Notes: generated by a model from the sequence alone, not told the origin. 64,000 nucleotides of DNA from Kumtagia sp052180275 (GCF_052180275.1 NZ_CP197465.1:6696001-6760000); one strand, 5' to 3'. Counted from the first letter of the stretch, positions 52,603 to 61,983 are shown. Numbers and translations are program-made.

Positions 52603-53364
52603 TCAGATCTTGAGTTTGTCCAGATCGCCTTCGAAGAGACGCCGGCGCGCGTTTTCAAGATGCCCTCGCATCGCTTCCCGAGCCGCCTCCGCCTCACGCT
52701 CGAAGATGCAGCGACGGATGAGTTGATGCTCGTTCTCCACCTCTTCCAGCCGTTCATGTGAGCGTCGCAGGGAGAGTCGTCGAGTGAGGCTTACGCCAAA
52801 GGCGATCTGGTCGCGGATCGCTTCCAGGGCGGACAGAAAAAACTGGTTTCCACTCGCCGCCGCTATCTGAAGATGGAACTCCAAATCCACGTCGACACCG
52901 ATGCTGCCATCGGCAACCGCTGCGCGCAGTTGTTGATAAGCACGTTCAATCCGCTCGCGTCCCACCTGGTCATGATTGAGGGCCGCGTAATAGGCTGCCT
53001 CGCCCTCCACCCCGACCCTGAACTTGAAACAGTTCTGAACGTCGCCCAGCGCGCTGAGCCCCGTGAAATCGAGCACGGTGCGATGTGGTTGCCGGATCAC
53101 GTAGTTGCCTGACCCCTGGCGCGAGGCCAGCACCCCATCGGCTTTCAGTCGGCTGAGGGCCATTCGCAGGACAGGCCTGGAAACGCCGACCTCAGCCGCC
53201 AGCTTCGTTTCCGACGGCAAGCGCGAATTGACTGGAAAATGCCCGCCGATCACGTGCGCCAGAATGTTTTGATAGGCCACGTCCGCCAGCGACGAGCCTG
53301 GGCCGGGTCCCGCCTCACGTCCTTCTGCGTTCTGCGCCATGTGCGTTCTCTGCTCGAATAACAT
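52603..53364 (-). CDS. GntR/FadR-family transcriptional regulator
   Basis: A 253-aa protein (ATG 53364; ATG 53340 also possible). The GntR winged helix has LPSETKLAAEVGVSRPVLRMALSRL (about 47-71), and the FCD effector domain is about 95-240, with the metal-site pattern of D-x3-N/H in VDLEFHLQIAAASGN and late histidines. It is divergent from the TRAP operon starting at 53459 and probably represses it until a small carboxylate ligand is bound. Confidence 0.92.
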   Translation of the reverse strand: MLFEQRTHMAQNAEGREAGPGPGSSLADVAYQNILAHVIGGHFPVNSRLPSETKLAAEVGVSRPVLRMALSRLKADGVLASRQGSGNYVIRQPHRTVLDFTGLSALGDVQNCFKFRVGVEGEAAYYAALNHDQVGRERIERAYQQLRAAVADGSIGVDVDLEFHLQIAAASGNQFFLSALEAIRDQIAFGVSLTRRLSLRRSHERLEEVENEHQLIRRCIFEREAEAAREAMRGHLENARRRLFEGDLDKLKI

Positions 53365-53458
53365 CTGTTTTCGATTTTACGACTATTGACAACTTTACAA
53401 ATTCTGCCAACTTTCGAGCTGCCGCTATAAACCAACAAGAGGGAACAGGGAAGCAGCC

Positions 53459-54517
53459 ATGCGCAGCATCATCGCCACACTTGCATTCGCCGCAAGCGTT
53501 CTGGCGCCGACGACCTTCGCCGTCTCGCAGGAATTACCGCGAACGCAGCTCAAGATCGTCGGACTTCAAAGCCATCTGAACAGCTTCAAGAGCGGGGAAA
53601 AACCGTTCTGGGAAGAAACCATCCCGAAAGCGTCGAACGGCGCCGTGACGGGTGACATCACCGCCCAGGACCTGAACGGCCTCAAGGGCCCGGAAATCCT
53701 GCGGCTGATGAAGCTCGGCGTCATCGACTTCGCGTCGGGCGTCATCGGTTACATGGCCGGCGACAGCGCCGAATTCGACGGCGTCGACCTCGCCGGCGTG
53801 TCGCCGAACATGGACACCACACGCAAGGTCGTCGACGCCTACATGCCGGTGCTCCAGGAGGTAATGGAGAAGCAGTACGGCGCACGGCTGCTCATGCTGT
53901 TCCCGTCGCCTCCGCAGGTGATGTGGTGCGCGAAACCGGTCAAGTCGACGGCCGACCTCAAGGGCCTCAAGGTGCGCGTCTTTACGGCCTCGATGGCCGA
54001 TCTGATCGGTGGCTTGGGCGCCACCACCGTGACCTTGCCCTTCGCCGAGGTCACCACCTCGCTGGAACGCGGGGTCATCGATTGCGCCGTGACTGGGACC
54101 CTGTCGGGCAACACGAACAAGATGTTCGAGGTCACCAACACGATGTACACGCTGTATTCGGGCTGGTCCGTGCACTTCACCGCCGTCAGCCTCGAGACCT
54201 GGAACAAGCTCGATCCAAAGGTTCAGGCCTTCCTGACCGAACAGTATGCCGGCTTCCGCGACCGTCTGTGGGCGACCGTCGCCGAGGAAGAGCAGGACGG
54301 CATCAACTGCTCGGTCGGCAGGGGCGACTGCAAGATGGGGATCGCGGCCAAGATGACGCTGGCCGAGCCCTCCGCGGAAGATCTGGCGGCAGCCAAGGCA
54401 GTGGTGGAATCCACGGTCGTGCCGAACTGGGCAACCCGCTGCGGCGAGGCCTGCGCCGACCGTTGGCTGGAAACCGTCGGCAAGGTCGTCGGCATCGAGA
54501 AGATCGCAGCCAAGTAG
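53459..54517 (+). CDS. TRAP transporter substrate-binding protein (DctP family)
   Basis: A 352-aa protein with a signal peptide (ending TFAVSQ). The DctP fold has the long hinge helix and the carboxylate-binding arginine in KGLKVRVFTASMADLIGGLG (about 160-180), then VTLPFAEVTTSLERGVIDCA. Such proteins bind organic anions. It is the first gene of a catabolic operon and is followed by a hairpin. Extra cysteines near the C-terminus (NCSVGRGDCK, RCGEACADRW) may form disulfides. Confidence 0.93.
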   Translation: MRSIIATLAFAASVLAPTTFAVSQELPRTQLKIVGLQSHLNSFKSGEKPFWEETIPKASNGAVTGDITAQDLNGLKGPEILRLMKLGVIDFASGVIGYMAGDSAEFDGVDLAGVSPNMDTTRKVVDAYMPVLQEVMEKQYGARLLMLFPSPPQVMWCAKPVKSTADLKGLKVRVFTASMADLIGGLGATTVTLPFAEVTTSLERGVIDCAVTGTLSGNTNKMFEVTNTMYTLYSGWSVHFTAVSLETWNKLDPKVQAFLTEQYAGFRDRLWATVAEEEQDGINCSVGRGDCKMGIAAKMTLAEPSAEDLAAAKAVVESTVVPNWATRCGEACADRWLETVGKVVGIEKIAAK

Positions 54518-54542
54518 GACTAGACCAACCGGTCTCTTCACA

Positions 54543-54567
54543 GGGCCGGCGCGCGATGCGCCGGCTC
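54543..54567 (+). other. GC-rich hairpin after the TRAP binding-protein gene
   Basis: GCCGGCGC (54545-54552) pairs with GCGCCGGC (54558-54565) around a 5-base loop, extended by one wobble and one more pair. It begins about 26 bases after the dctP stop and lacks a T-run. It is the same position relative to the binding-protein gene as at 5071, 34280 and 42491. Confidence 0.5.
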
Positions 54568-54608
54568 CCTCAGCCTTCGCAACCCGTCCGTCGTCACGCA
54601 GGTGCATC

Positions 54609-55706
54609 TTGATCGTTGATTGCCACGCCCACGTCATTCAGAATTGGATCGAGCCCGGCGGCCATCCGGCCCGGTCGATCCACGCCCGCTACCTCCAGCG
54701 CATGCTGGCCTACACGGTCGCGAAGAGCTATCGCGCCAGGGACGGCGCCCCCGCCGACACGCGCGCGCTTCTCGATCCCGGTAACCAGGGCTGGTCAGGC
54801 CTTCGGCCCGTCGACTTCCGCATCGGACGCTACGGCCAGCTCGAATTCAGCGTCGATGGCGAGGACTACTATGTCCAGTACATGCCGGTCGGCATGCAGA
54901 ACATGGAAGCGTCGCCGGAACTGATGCTGGCGCAGATGACCTATGCCGGGGTCGATCATTCGATCCTGCAAGCCGGAGGCGCTTATGGCGCGATGACGGA
55001 ATACAACGCCTTCGCGCAGGCCCAGTACCCCCAGAAATTCACCGCCCTGATCCATCTGGACGAGGCGATGGCTGGCTCGCCGGAGGAGATCCGGAAGCTC
55101 GAATCCGCCGCCGACCGCGGCCTGAAGGGCATCTATTTCAACTACGAAGGGTTCGCCCGCCACGACTTTCCGTGGAGGCTGGACGACCCCAGGCTCGACC
55201 CGCTCTGGCACGCGCTGCAAGCGCGCAAGCTGGTGCTGTGCGCGGAGATTTCCGGCGCGCCGACATACGACGCGGCGACCTACATCGCCAACATGCAGGC
55301 GCTGGCGCGCGTGCTCGACCGCTTCCCCGGCATTCCATGCCACCTCGCCATGGGCGTTCCCGTGCAGTTCTTCCGCGACGGCGAGCGCTGGAACATTCCC
55401 GAGCCCTTGCAGGCGGTTTACGCCCGCGACGATTTCCACGTCGAGATCATGTTCCCGATCACCTGGGGCGGCCGCTGGGAATATCCGTATCGCGAGGCGC
55501 ACCCGCTGATCCAAGACCTGCGCGACCGGCTCGGTGCCGAAAAGCTGCTGTGGGGCTCCGACATGCCCAATGTCGAGCGTTTCTGCACCTATCCGCAATC
55601 GCTGGAATATGTCCGGCGCTACTGCGAGTTCCTGGCCCCGCGCGAGATGGACCTCATCCTCGGCGGCAACGCCGCGCGCCTTTACCGTATTCCCCCGCAA
55701 GGATGA
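54609..55706 (+). CDS. amidohydrolase-2 family metal-dependent hydrolase/decarboxylase
   Basis: A 365-aa TIM barrel from TTG 54609 (MIVDCHAHVI). Metal-site features are D-x-H-x-H at residues 4-8 and the late catalytic aspartate in LLWGSDMPNVE, ending LGGNAARLYRI. The family includes ACMSD and 2-pyrone-4,6-dicarboxylate hydrolase. It overlaps the PLP enzyme gene by 4 bases. In this operon it may open a lactam, lactone or cyclic amide precursor. Substrate unknown. Confidence 0.87.
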   Translation: MIVDCHAHVIQNWIEPGGHPARSIHARYLQRMLAYTVAKSYRARDGAPADTRALLDPGNQGWSGLRPVDFRIGRYGQLEFSVDGEDYYVQYMPVGMQNMEASPELMLAQMTYAGVDHSILQAGGAYGAMTEYNAFAQAQYPQKFTALIHLDEAMAGSPEEIRKLESAADRGLKGIYFNYEGFARHDFPWRLDDPRLDPLWHALQARKLVLCAEISGAPTYDAATYIANMQALARVLDRFPGIPCHLAMGVPVQFFRDGERWNIPEPLQAVYARDDFHVEIMFPITWGGRWEYPYREAHPLIQDLRDRLGAEKLLWGSDMPNVERFCTYPQSLEYVRRYCEFLAPREMDLILGGNAARLYRIPPQG

Positions 55707-56953
55707 CACGGATGCTCGACCGATCCTCCGCTCCCGACATCTTCGAACGCTACGGCCTCAAGCGCATCATCAACGCCTCGGGCACCGAGACCACCAAGGG
55801 CGCAAGCCCGGTCTGCCAGGAGGTTATCGACGCCGTGGTGGCGCTGGTGCCCAACAGCGTGGACATGCTCGAACTGCAAAGCCTCGCCTGCCACACCATT
55901 GGGAAGGCCTTCGGCTGCGAGGCGGGCATCGTCGTCAATTGCAGCGCCGCCGGAATCTCGACAGCGGTAGCCGCCTGCATGACCGGGTCCAACCTCGCCC
56001 GCGTCGAACGGCTTCCCGACACGGCGGGGCTGAAGACCGAGGTCATCCTCCAGCGCGGCCACAACATCACCTATGGCGGCTACGTCACCCAGAACGTGGC
56101 GATCACCGGTGGCAGAATCGTGGAGATCGGAGCGGCGACCGAATGCGGCGCCTACCAGCTTGCCGACGCCCTCAACGAGAATACGGCCGCCGCGCTCTAC
56201 GTCGTGTCGCACCACACGGTTCAGAGCGGCCTCATCGATCTCGAGACCTTCTGCAAGGTCGCGCATGAACGCGGCGTGCCGGTCATCGTCGACGGCGCGG
56301 CCGAGCCGGAGCCGCGCGCCTTCCTGCGGGCCGGCGCCGACCTCGTCATCACCAGCATGCACAAGAGCTTCGCCGGGCTGACCGCCGCGACGGTCGCCGG
56401 CAGGCTCGACCTCATCCGCGCCTGCCTCTATCAGGAAAAGGGCATCGGCCGGCCGATGAAGGTCGGCAAAGAGGGAATCATCGCCTCCATCGCTGCCGTC
56501 GAGCGCTGGGCGAAGCTCGACCGCGCCGCGGTCGCGCAGGCGCTTCATGCGCGCCTGGGCCGCGGCGTCGAGCGGCTCGGCAAGCTGCCCGGCCTGAAGG
56601 TCGAGATCGAGCTGGATTCGACCAGCAAGCTCTTTTCGCGTCTGCTTCTGACCGTCGACGAGACGAAGGCAGGGCTTTCCGCCTTCGATCTCTCGAAACG
56701 TCTTGCCGACCAGAAGCCGTCCATCGCCGTCCGCACGCTGATGGCCGACATAGGCCTGCTTCAGGTCGATCTGCGGCGCGCCGACGAGGCGACGGCGGAC
56801 CACATCATCGGCTGCGTCGAACGGATCGTGCAGGCGGCGAAAACCATGCCCGCCGAGTCCAGGGTCAGGGACGCCAAGGCGACGGAAAACCTGGCGGATC
56901 TCGCCCTTGCCTCCTTGCAGCGCTTTCCCCTCTCCCTCGGGTCCGCGAGATGA
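55703..56953 (+). CDS. PLP-dependent SelA/DgaE-like lyase
   Basis: A 416-aa protein from ATG 55703. It is a fold-type I PLP enzyme with the DgaE/SelA-like start LKRIINASGTETTKGASPV and VDMLELQSLA. The phosphate-binding segment is NCSAAGISTAVAACMTG, the cofactor aspartate is in VPVIVDGAAEPE, and the PLP lysine is in ITSMHKSFAG. DgaE eliminates ammonia from D-glucosaminate-6-phosphate to give a 2-oxo-3-deoxy acid. An analogous elimination here would explain the RidA and aldolase genes downstream. Reaction inferred. Confidence 0.86.
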   Translation: MTRMLDRSSAPDIFERYGLKRIINASGTETTKGASPVCQEVIDAVVALVPNSVDMLELQSLACHTIGKAFGCEAGIVVNCSAAGISTAVAACMTGSNLARVERLPDTAGLKTEVILQRGHNITYGGYVTQNVAITGGRIVEIGAATECGAYQLADALNENTAAALYVVSHHTVQSGLIDLETFCKVAHERGVPVIVDGAAEPEPRAFLRAGADLVITSMHKSFAGLTAATVAGRLDLIRACLYQEKGIGRPMKVGKEGIIASIAAVERWAKLDRAAVAQALHARLGRGVERLGKLPGLKVEIELDSTSKLFSRLLLTVDETKAGLSAFDLSKRLADQKPSIAVRTLMADIGLLQVDLRRADEATADHIIGCVERIVQAAKTMPAESRVRDAKATENLADLALASLQRFPLSLGSAR

Positions 56954-57966
56954 CCAAACCTCCCGCCAGCAAAGTCATCAGCGATATCGACTACGAGAAG
57001 GAGGGGCGTCAGGTGTCGCGCCTCTTCATGCCGCACAGCCACAATGATTCCGCCTGGGGCGCCGTGGCGATACCGGTGGTCGTTGTGAAGAACGGCAGCG
57101 GCCCCACCTTGCTTCTGACCGCCGGCACGCATGGCGACGAATATGAAGGGCAGATCGCGCTGCTCGAACTGGCGCGCACCCTGCGGCCCGAGCAGATCCA
57201 GGGCCGCGTCATCATAATCCCCGCTTTGCACTTCCCCGCCTGCCAGGTCGGCAAGCGACTGTCGCCCATCGACGGACGCGACATCAACCGCTCCTTCCCC
57301 GGCGATCCCGCGGGCAGCTTCGCGCAGGCGCTGGCGCACTACGTGACGAACTTTCTGCTGCCGCTCGCCGACGTGAACATCGACCTGCATTCCGGCGGGC
57401 GCTCGCTCGACTGCCTGCCCAGCACCATGTCGCACATCCTCGACGACAAGGCCGTGCTGGAAAGGACCATCGCGCTTGCGAAAGCCTTCGGCGCGCCGCT
57501 GCATGTGATGAACCGCGAGGTTGACGGCGCACACACCTTCCAATCGACCGCCGAGCGCATGGGCGTCATTTCCATGTCGAGCGAGCTGGGCGGCTGCAAC
57601 CGCGTCTCACTGGACGGACTGGCGATCGCGCGGCGCGGAATCGTCAACGCCCTGGTCCATCTCGGCATCGCGGACGGGCAGATCGAACGCCCCGCGGAGC
57701 CGACCAGAGCCATGGTGATCCCGGCCAGCGGCGACTACGGCTTCGCGCCGGCATCCGGCATCTACTGCCCGCGCGTGCCGCTCGGCGCCATCGTTTCGGC
57801 CGGCGATGCGGTCGGCGACATCTACCGCATCGAGGACCCCGAACTGCCGCCGCATCCAGTCGTTGCCAGGCGCGCCGGCATGCTATGGTGCCAGCGCGGC
57901 CAGGGTCGGATCCAGACCGGCGATTCCTCGGCCGTTGTCGTGTCGGCCTACGAGGCTGCGCCGTGA
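56950..57966 (+). CDS. succinylglutamate desuccinylase/aspartoacylase-family deacylase (DoeB-like)
   Basis: A 338-aa M14-type zinc enzyme. The zinc ligands are H-x2-E in TAGTHGDEYEGQ and H in NIDLHSGGRS. The substrate arginine is in DINRSFPGDPAG and the catalytic glutamate is in MSSELGGC. A C-terminal beta domain follows. Relatives remove acetyl or succinyl groups from amino acids; DoeB acts on N-acetyl-diaminobutyrate in ectoine breakdown. It overlaps neighbours on both sides by 4 bases (ATGA, GTGA). It suggests that the imported compound is N-acylated. Confidence 0.89.
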   Translation: MTKPPASKVISDIDYEKEGRQVSRLFMPHSHNDSAWGAVAIPVVVVKNGSGPTLLLTAGTHGDEYEGQIALLELARTLRPEQIQGRVIIIPALHFPACQVGKRLSPIDGRDINRSFPGDPAGSFAQALAHYVTNFLLPLADVNIDLHSGGRSLDCLPSTMSHILDDKAVLERTIALAKAFGAPLHVMNREVDGAHTFQSTAERMGVISMSSELGGCNRVSLDGLAIARRGIVNALVHLGIADGQIERPAEPTRAMVIPASGDYGFAPASGIYCPRVPLGAIVSAGDAVGDIYRIEDPELPPHPVVARRAGMLWCQRGQGRIQTGDSSAVVVSAYEAAP

Positions 57967-58457
57967 CCGGCCCGTCCGTCATCGACCGGCTGGCACAGGC
58001 CGGCATCGCAGTGCCCAGAGCGGTCACCCCGGTCGCCAACTACGTGTCGTGCCTGGAGGTTTACGGACCGCTGCTTTTCGTTTCAGGCCAGGGGACGCGG
58101 CGCAACGGCGTGTTCGAACACATCGGCAAGATCGGCGGCGGCCTCAGCGTCGAGGACGGCTACGCGGCCGCCCGGCAATGCGCGCTCAACATCCTCGCGC
58201 AGGTGGAAGGCAATTGCGGCCTCGGCCGCATCCGGCGGGTGGTGAAGCTGACGGGCTTCGTCAACGCCGCGCCGGACTTCACCGAACTGCCGGCCGTTCT
58301 CAACGGCGCCTCTGACCTGATGGTCACCGCGTTCGGCGATGCCGGCCGCCATGCCCGCTCGGCCGTCGGCGTCGCCACCTTGCCCTTCGGCATGGCCGTC
58401 GAAGTGGAAGCCATCTTCAGCATCACAGAAACCGGCGCGCAAGCCGGCAGGACTTGA
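57963..58457 (+). CDS. RidA/YjgF-family protein
   Basis: A 164-aa protein from GTG 57963. It has a RidA fold with NYVSCLEVYGPLLFVSGQGT near the N-terminus, the middle ARQCALNILAQVEGNCGLGR-IRRVVKLTGFVN helix-strand, and ARSAVGVATLPFGMAVEVEA at the end. RidA proteins hydrolyse reactive enamine/imine products of PLP eliminases. It is located right after a PLP lyase and deacylase, a meaningful partnership. Confidence 0.9.
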   Translation: MTGPSVIDRLAQAGIAVPRAVTPVANYVSCLEVYGPLLFVSGQGTRRNGVFEHIGKIGGGLSVEDGYAAARQCALNILAQVEGNCGLGRIRRVVKLTGFVNAAPDFTELPAVLNGASDLMVTAFGDAGRHARSAVGVATLPFGMAVEVEAIFSITETGAQAGRT

Positions 58458-58472
58458 GGAAACGGAGATCAA

Positions 58473-59414
58473 ATGCTCGATAAATCCGCCATTTCCGACC
58501 TTTCCCGGTCAGTCATCTCCGTCCCGCCGCTGGCGCGCGACCTGAACCTCGTCTTCGACGCCAAACAGAACAGGCGTGTCGTCGATCACCTGCGCGCCGG
58601 CGGGGTGACGGTGCTGCTCTATGGCGGCAACGCCAACTTCTACAACATGGGCCTCTACGAGTACGCCTTGATCCTCGACCAGCTCAAGGACATCGCAGGC
58701 AGCGATATGACCTGCATCCCGTCGGCCGGCCCCGAATACGGTCGGCTGCGCGACCAGGTGGACATCCTCAAGGCGCGCGGCTTCTCCACCGTCATGGTGC
58801 TGCCGCCTTCCGCCATGCATAGCGCGGAAGGTTCCAAGCGCGCGGTGCGCGACTTCGCCGAGCGGCTGGGCGTGCCGGTCGTGCTCTATCTGAAGCCGAC
58901 CGATTACCTAAGCCCGGCCGATACGGCCGAACTGGTGAACGAGGGCATCATCTCGTGGATCAAATACGCCATCGTGCGTCGTGACCCGTTGGACGATCCC
59001 TATCTTCGCGAACTGGTCGACAAGGTGGACCGTCGCCTCATCGTCAGCGGGATGGGCGAGCTTCCGGCCCTCGTCCACATGCGCGATTTCGGCCTGAGTG
59101 CCTTCACGTCCGGTTCGGTCTGCGTCGCGCCTGCGCTTTCGACCGCCATGCTGCAGGCCGGACGCGACCAGCGCTGGGCCGACGCCGAGGCGCTGCGGGA
59201 AAAGTTCATTCCGCTGGAGGATCTGCGCAACAGCCGCGGCCCTGCTCCGGTCCTGCACGAGGCGCTGACGCTGGCCGGCATCGCCGACTGCGGACCGGCG
59301 CTTCCGCTGATGTCGAACTACGCCGACAAGGACGGGAAGGTCGAGGCGGCCGCCCGCCAGTTGCTCGTGCTGAACGGCAAGGCCGGCCAGTTGGCCGCCT
59401 CCGGCAAAGCGTAG
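58473..59414 (+). CDS. dihydrodipicolinate synthase-like aldolase/lyase
   Basis: A 313-aa DapA-superfamily barrel. It has VTVLLYGGNANFYNMGLYEY instead of the usual GTTGE/S motif, and the Schiff-base lysine in VVLYLKPTDYLSP (about residue 141). The GGN variant suggests a different pocket from DapA. In this operon it most likely cleaves a 2-oxo-3-deoxy acid formed by the PLP lyase, giving pyruvate plus an aldehyde. GGAGATCAA precedes ATG 58473. Confidence 0.88.
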   Translation: MLDKSAISDLSRSVISVPPLARDLNLVFDAKQNRRVVDHLRAGGVTVLLYGGNANFYNMGLYEYALILDQLKDIAGSDMTCIPSAGPEYGRLRDQVDILKARGFSTVMVLPPSAMHSAEGSKRAVRDFAERLGVPVVLYLKPTDYLSPADTAELVNEGIISWIKYAIVRRDPLDDPYLRELVDKVDRRLIVSGMGELPALVHMRDFGLSAFTSGSVCVAPALSTAMLQAGRDQRWADAEALREKFIPLEDLRNSRGPAPVLHEALTLAGIADCGPALPLMSNYADKDGKVEAAARQLLVLNGKAGQLAASGKA

Positions 59415-59425
59415 GAGGCGAAGGC

Positions 59426-60070
59426 ATGTCAGCGTCGCGCTCGACCTTGCGGCAGTTCGGTGATGGCCTCCTCGATCCGCTGATCGAATGGTCGAGACGG
59501 CTCAGCCAGGCCTGCGCCTGGGTCGGGGGTGGGATCTTCATCCTGTCGGCGCTGATCATCACGGTGGAGGTGATGATCCGGAAATTCCTGTCGCGCTCGC
59601 TCGGCGGCGCGGACGAATTGTCGGGCTACGGCTTCGCCGTCGCGGTCACCTTCGCCTTCGCTTACGCCTCGCTGGAGCGCGCTCATATCAGGGTCGACAC
59701 GCTGCACGCCTATCTGTCCTCCCGCTGGAAGGCTTTCCTCGATGTCGTCGCCGCCCTGCTGCTGCTGGTCTATTTCGGCCTCCTGATGCGGTACGGCATG
59801 CGGGTGCTGGCCGACACCTGGGAGATGAACGCGCACTCCAACACGCCGCTGCATGTGCCGCTGGTCGTCCCACAGTCGCTCTGGCTGCTCGGCCTGCTGC
59901 TGACCTTTGCCGTGTCGACGCTGCTTCTGGCACGGGCCTGCATCCATCTCATACTCGGCGAGATCCGACCGGCGAACAGGCTTATCGGTGCGCGCAGCAT
60001 GGAGGAGGAGATCAACGAAGAACTGTCGGCCTTCGACGAAGAGGCCGCTGCGGGAAAGGTCGGCCGATGA
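59426..60070 (+). CDS. TRAP transporter small membrane subunit (DctQ family)
   Basis: A 214-aa protein with four membrane helices. It has IITVEVMIRKFLSRSLGGADELSGYGFAVA, typical of DctQ, then LERAHIRVDTLHAYLSSRWKAFLD. An acidic cytoplasmic tail follows (EEEINEELSAFDEEA). It overlaps the large subunit gene by 4 bases. With 53459 and 60067 it makes a sodium-driven importer. Confidence 0.92.
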   Translation: MSASRSTLRQFGDGLLDPLIEWSRRLSQACAWVGGGIFILSALIITVEVMIRKFLSRSLGGADELSGYGFAVAVTFAFAYASLERAHIRVDTLHAYLSSRWKAFLDVVAALLLLVYFGLLMRYGMRVLADTWEMNAHSNTPLHVPLVVPQSLWLLGLLLTFAVSTLLLARACIHLILGEIRPANRLIGARSMEEEINEELSAFDEEAAAGKVGR

Positions 60071-61371
60071 TCACCAGCACCGTCTTCTGGCTGTCCATCC
60101 TCATGGGCGCGGCCGTGTCGGTCGCCGCCTCCATGGCGATCCTCAGCTTCATCCTGGCCTACCAGTATTCGTCGTTTCCGCTGGTGCGGGCGCTTGGCGA
60201 GATCGGCTGGGGCGCGAGCAACGATTCCATCATGATGGCGATCCCGCTCTACATCTTGATGGGCGAGGTGCTGATGCGCTCCGGCATCGCGGAGCGGATG
60301 TACGAATCCATGCGGCTCTGGCTCTCCTGGCTGCCGGGTGGACTGATGAACGCCAATATCGGCTTCTGCGCGGCCTTTTCCGCCAGTTCCGGATCGGCCG
60401 TCGCAACCGCGGCGACGATCGGCACGGTCGCCATCCCGGAAATGAAGCGCAACAACTACAACGAGCGGCTGTTCCTCGGCACGCTCGCCGCCGGCGGCAC
60501 GCTCGACATCCTGATTCCGCCGTCGATCAACCTCATCGTCTACGGCGCGCTGACCGAGACCTCGATCCCGCAGCTCTATCTCGCCGGCTTTCTTCCGGGT
60601 TTCATCCTTGCGCTTCTGATGATGGCTACCGTCGTCCTCGCCTGCCTGTGGAAGCCCGAATGGGGCGGCAAGCCCGCCAAGGCCGAATGGAGCGCCCGTT
60701 TCCGCTCCCTGCTCGACCTCCTGCCACCCACGGCAATCTTCCTGGTGGTCATCGGCTCGATCTACACCGGCTTCGCCACTGCCACGGAAGCCGCCGCGCT
60801 GGGCCTGGTCTTCTCCTGCGTCCTGGCCGCGCTGCGGGGGCAGCTTTCGGTCAAGATGTTCAAGCTGGCGGCCGAGAGCTGCATGCGCATCACCGGCATG
60901 ACCATGGCCATCATGATCGCAGCCTACTTCCTTAATTTCGTCACCGCCTCGATCGGACTCAACAGCCAGTTCGTCGCCTTCGTCGAGACGCTGGGCCTCG
61001 GTCCCTACGGCACGCTGGCTCTCGTGATCCTGCTGCTGTTCCTGCTCGGCACCTTCATGGAGACGCTGCCCATGATGGTGGCGACCGTGCCGATCATCGC
61101 GCCGGTGATCTTCGCGCTCGGCTTCGACCCTGTGTGGTTCGGCATCCTCGTCATCCTGCTCGTCCAGACCGGCATGATCTCGCCGCCCGCCGGCATGACG
61201 CTGTTCGTGATCCAGGGCATCCGTCGCGCCGGCAGCGTCAACGACGTGTTCATCGGGTCGCTGCCCTTCATGGGTACGCTGATGCTGATGATCGTCCTGC
61301 TGGTGGCATTCCCCAGCATCGCGCTCATCGTGCCGGAGCTGCTTGGCGGCTACCGCTGGTCAATGCCATGA
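60067..61371 (+). CDS. TRAP transporter large membrane subunit (DctM family)
   Basis: A 434-aa protein from ATG 60067 with about 12 helices. DctM marks are SNDSIMMAIPLYILMGEVLMRSG, the NANIGFCAAFSASSGSAVATAATIG loop, AAGGTLDILIPPSINLIVYG, and the TG-MI-SPPAGM segment near the C-terminus. It is the last gene of the operon. Confidence 0.94.
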   Translation: MITSTVFWLSILMGAAVSVAASMAILSFILAYQYSSFPLVRALGEIGWGASNDSIMMAIPLYILMGEVLMRSGIAERMYESMRLWLSWLPGGLMNANIGFCAAFSASSGSAVATAATIGTVAIPEMKRNNYNERLFLGTLAAGGTLDILIPPSINLIVYGALTETSIPQLYLAGFLPGFILALLMMATVVLACLWKPEWGGKPAKAEWSARFRSLLDLLPPTAIFLVVIGSIYTGFATATEAAALGLVFSCVLAALRGQLSVKMFKLAAESCMRITGMTMAIMIAAYFLNFVTASIGLNSQFVAFVETLGLGPYGTLALVILLLFLLGTFMETLPMMVATVPIIAPVIFALGFDPVWFGILVILLVQTGMISPPAGMTLFVIQGIRRAGSVNDVFIGSLPFMGTLMLMIVLLVAFPSIALIVPELLGGYRWSMP

Positions 61372-61527
61372 TCCGATATAGCAGCGCCTAAAGCAGACCG
61401 GCCGTCCGGGCAGCTCACACGTGGCCTGAATGCCGGCATGCAGTCGCCATTGATCGATGCGGCGTGCTGCGGATGTGCATGACTGGCTGCGCGACGCCAG
61501 TTCGATGATCTGAAAGCAGGCGCCCGC

Positions 61528-61983
61528 TCATCGACGGTAATTGAGCGCCTTGCGAAACGCTTCCAGCGTCTCGGCGCTGACATAATGCTCGATGCCCTCC
61601 GCGTCGATGCGCGCCGTCTCGGCACTGACGCCGAGCGAGCACAGGAACGCCTCGACCGTCTCGTGGCGGGCGCGGCTGTCCTGGGCGATCTTGCGGCCGG
61701 CCTCGGTCAGGAACACGCCGCGATACGGTTTTCGCGTCACCAGCCCGTCGGCGGTCAGCCGCGCCAGCATTTTTGCGACCGTCGGCTGCGCGACGCCGAG
61801 CCGCGCCGCGATGTCGACCTGCCGGGCCTCATTGCCGTCCTCGATCAAGTCGGCGATCAGCTCGACATAGTCCTCGACCAGCGAAGCGCGCCGCGCCTCC
61901 CGCGACTGACGAAACCCCTCGGAGTGCGCCTCCGCATTCGGCAGCGGTTGCTGGCGTGGTTTCGGGCGGCGTTTTCCCAGCAA
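61528..61983 (-). CDS. mntR: manganese-responsive regulator MntR (DtxR family)
   Basis: A 151-aa protein with a wHTH, NEARQVDIAARLGVAQPTVAK (about 50-70) and KPYRGVFLTEAGRKIA (wing). The dimerisation/metal domain has RARHETVEAFLCSLGVSAETARIDAEGIEHYVS, where the H, E and C residues are Mn ligands. It lacks the SH3 domain of DtxR, as MntR does. It is divergent from the metal importer at 62287 and would repress it when manganese is plentiful. The low-GC gap between them is the expected operator region. Confidence 0.92.
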   Translation of the reverse strand: MLGKRRPKPRQQPLPNAEAHSEGFRQSREARRASLVEDYVELIADLIEDGNEARQVDIAARLGVAQPTVAKMLARLTADGLVTRKPYRGVFLTEAGRKIAQDSRARHETVEAFLCSLGVSAETARIDAEGIEHYVSAETLEAFRKALNYRR

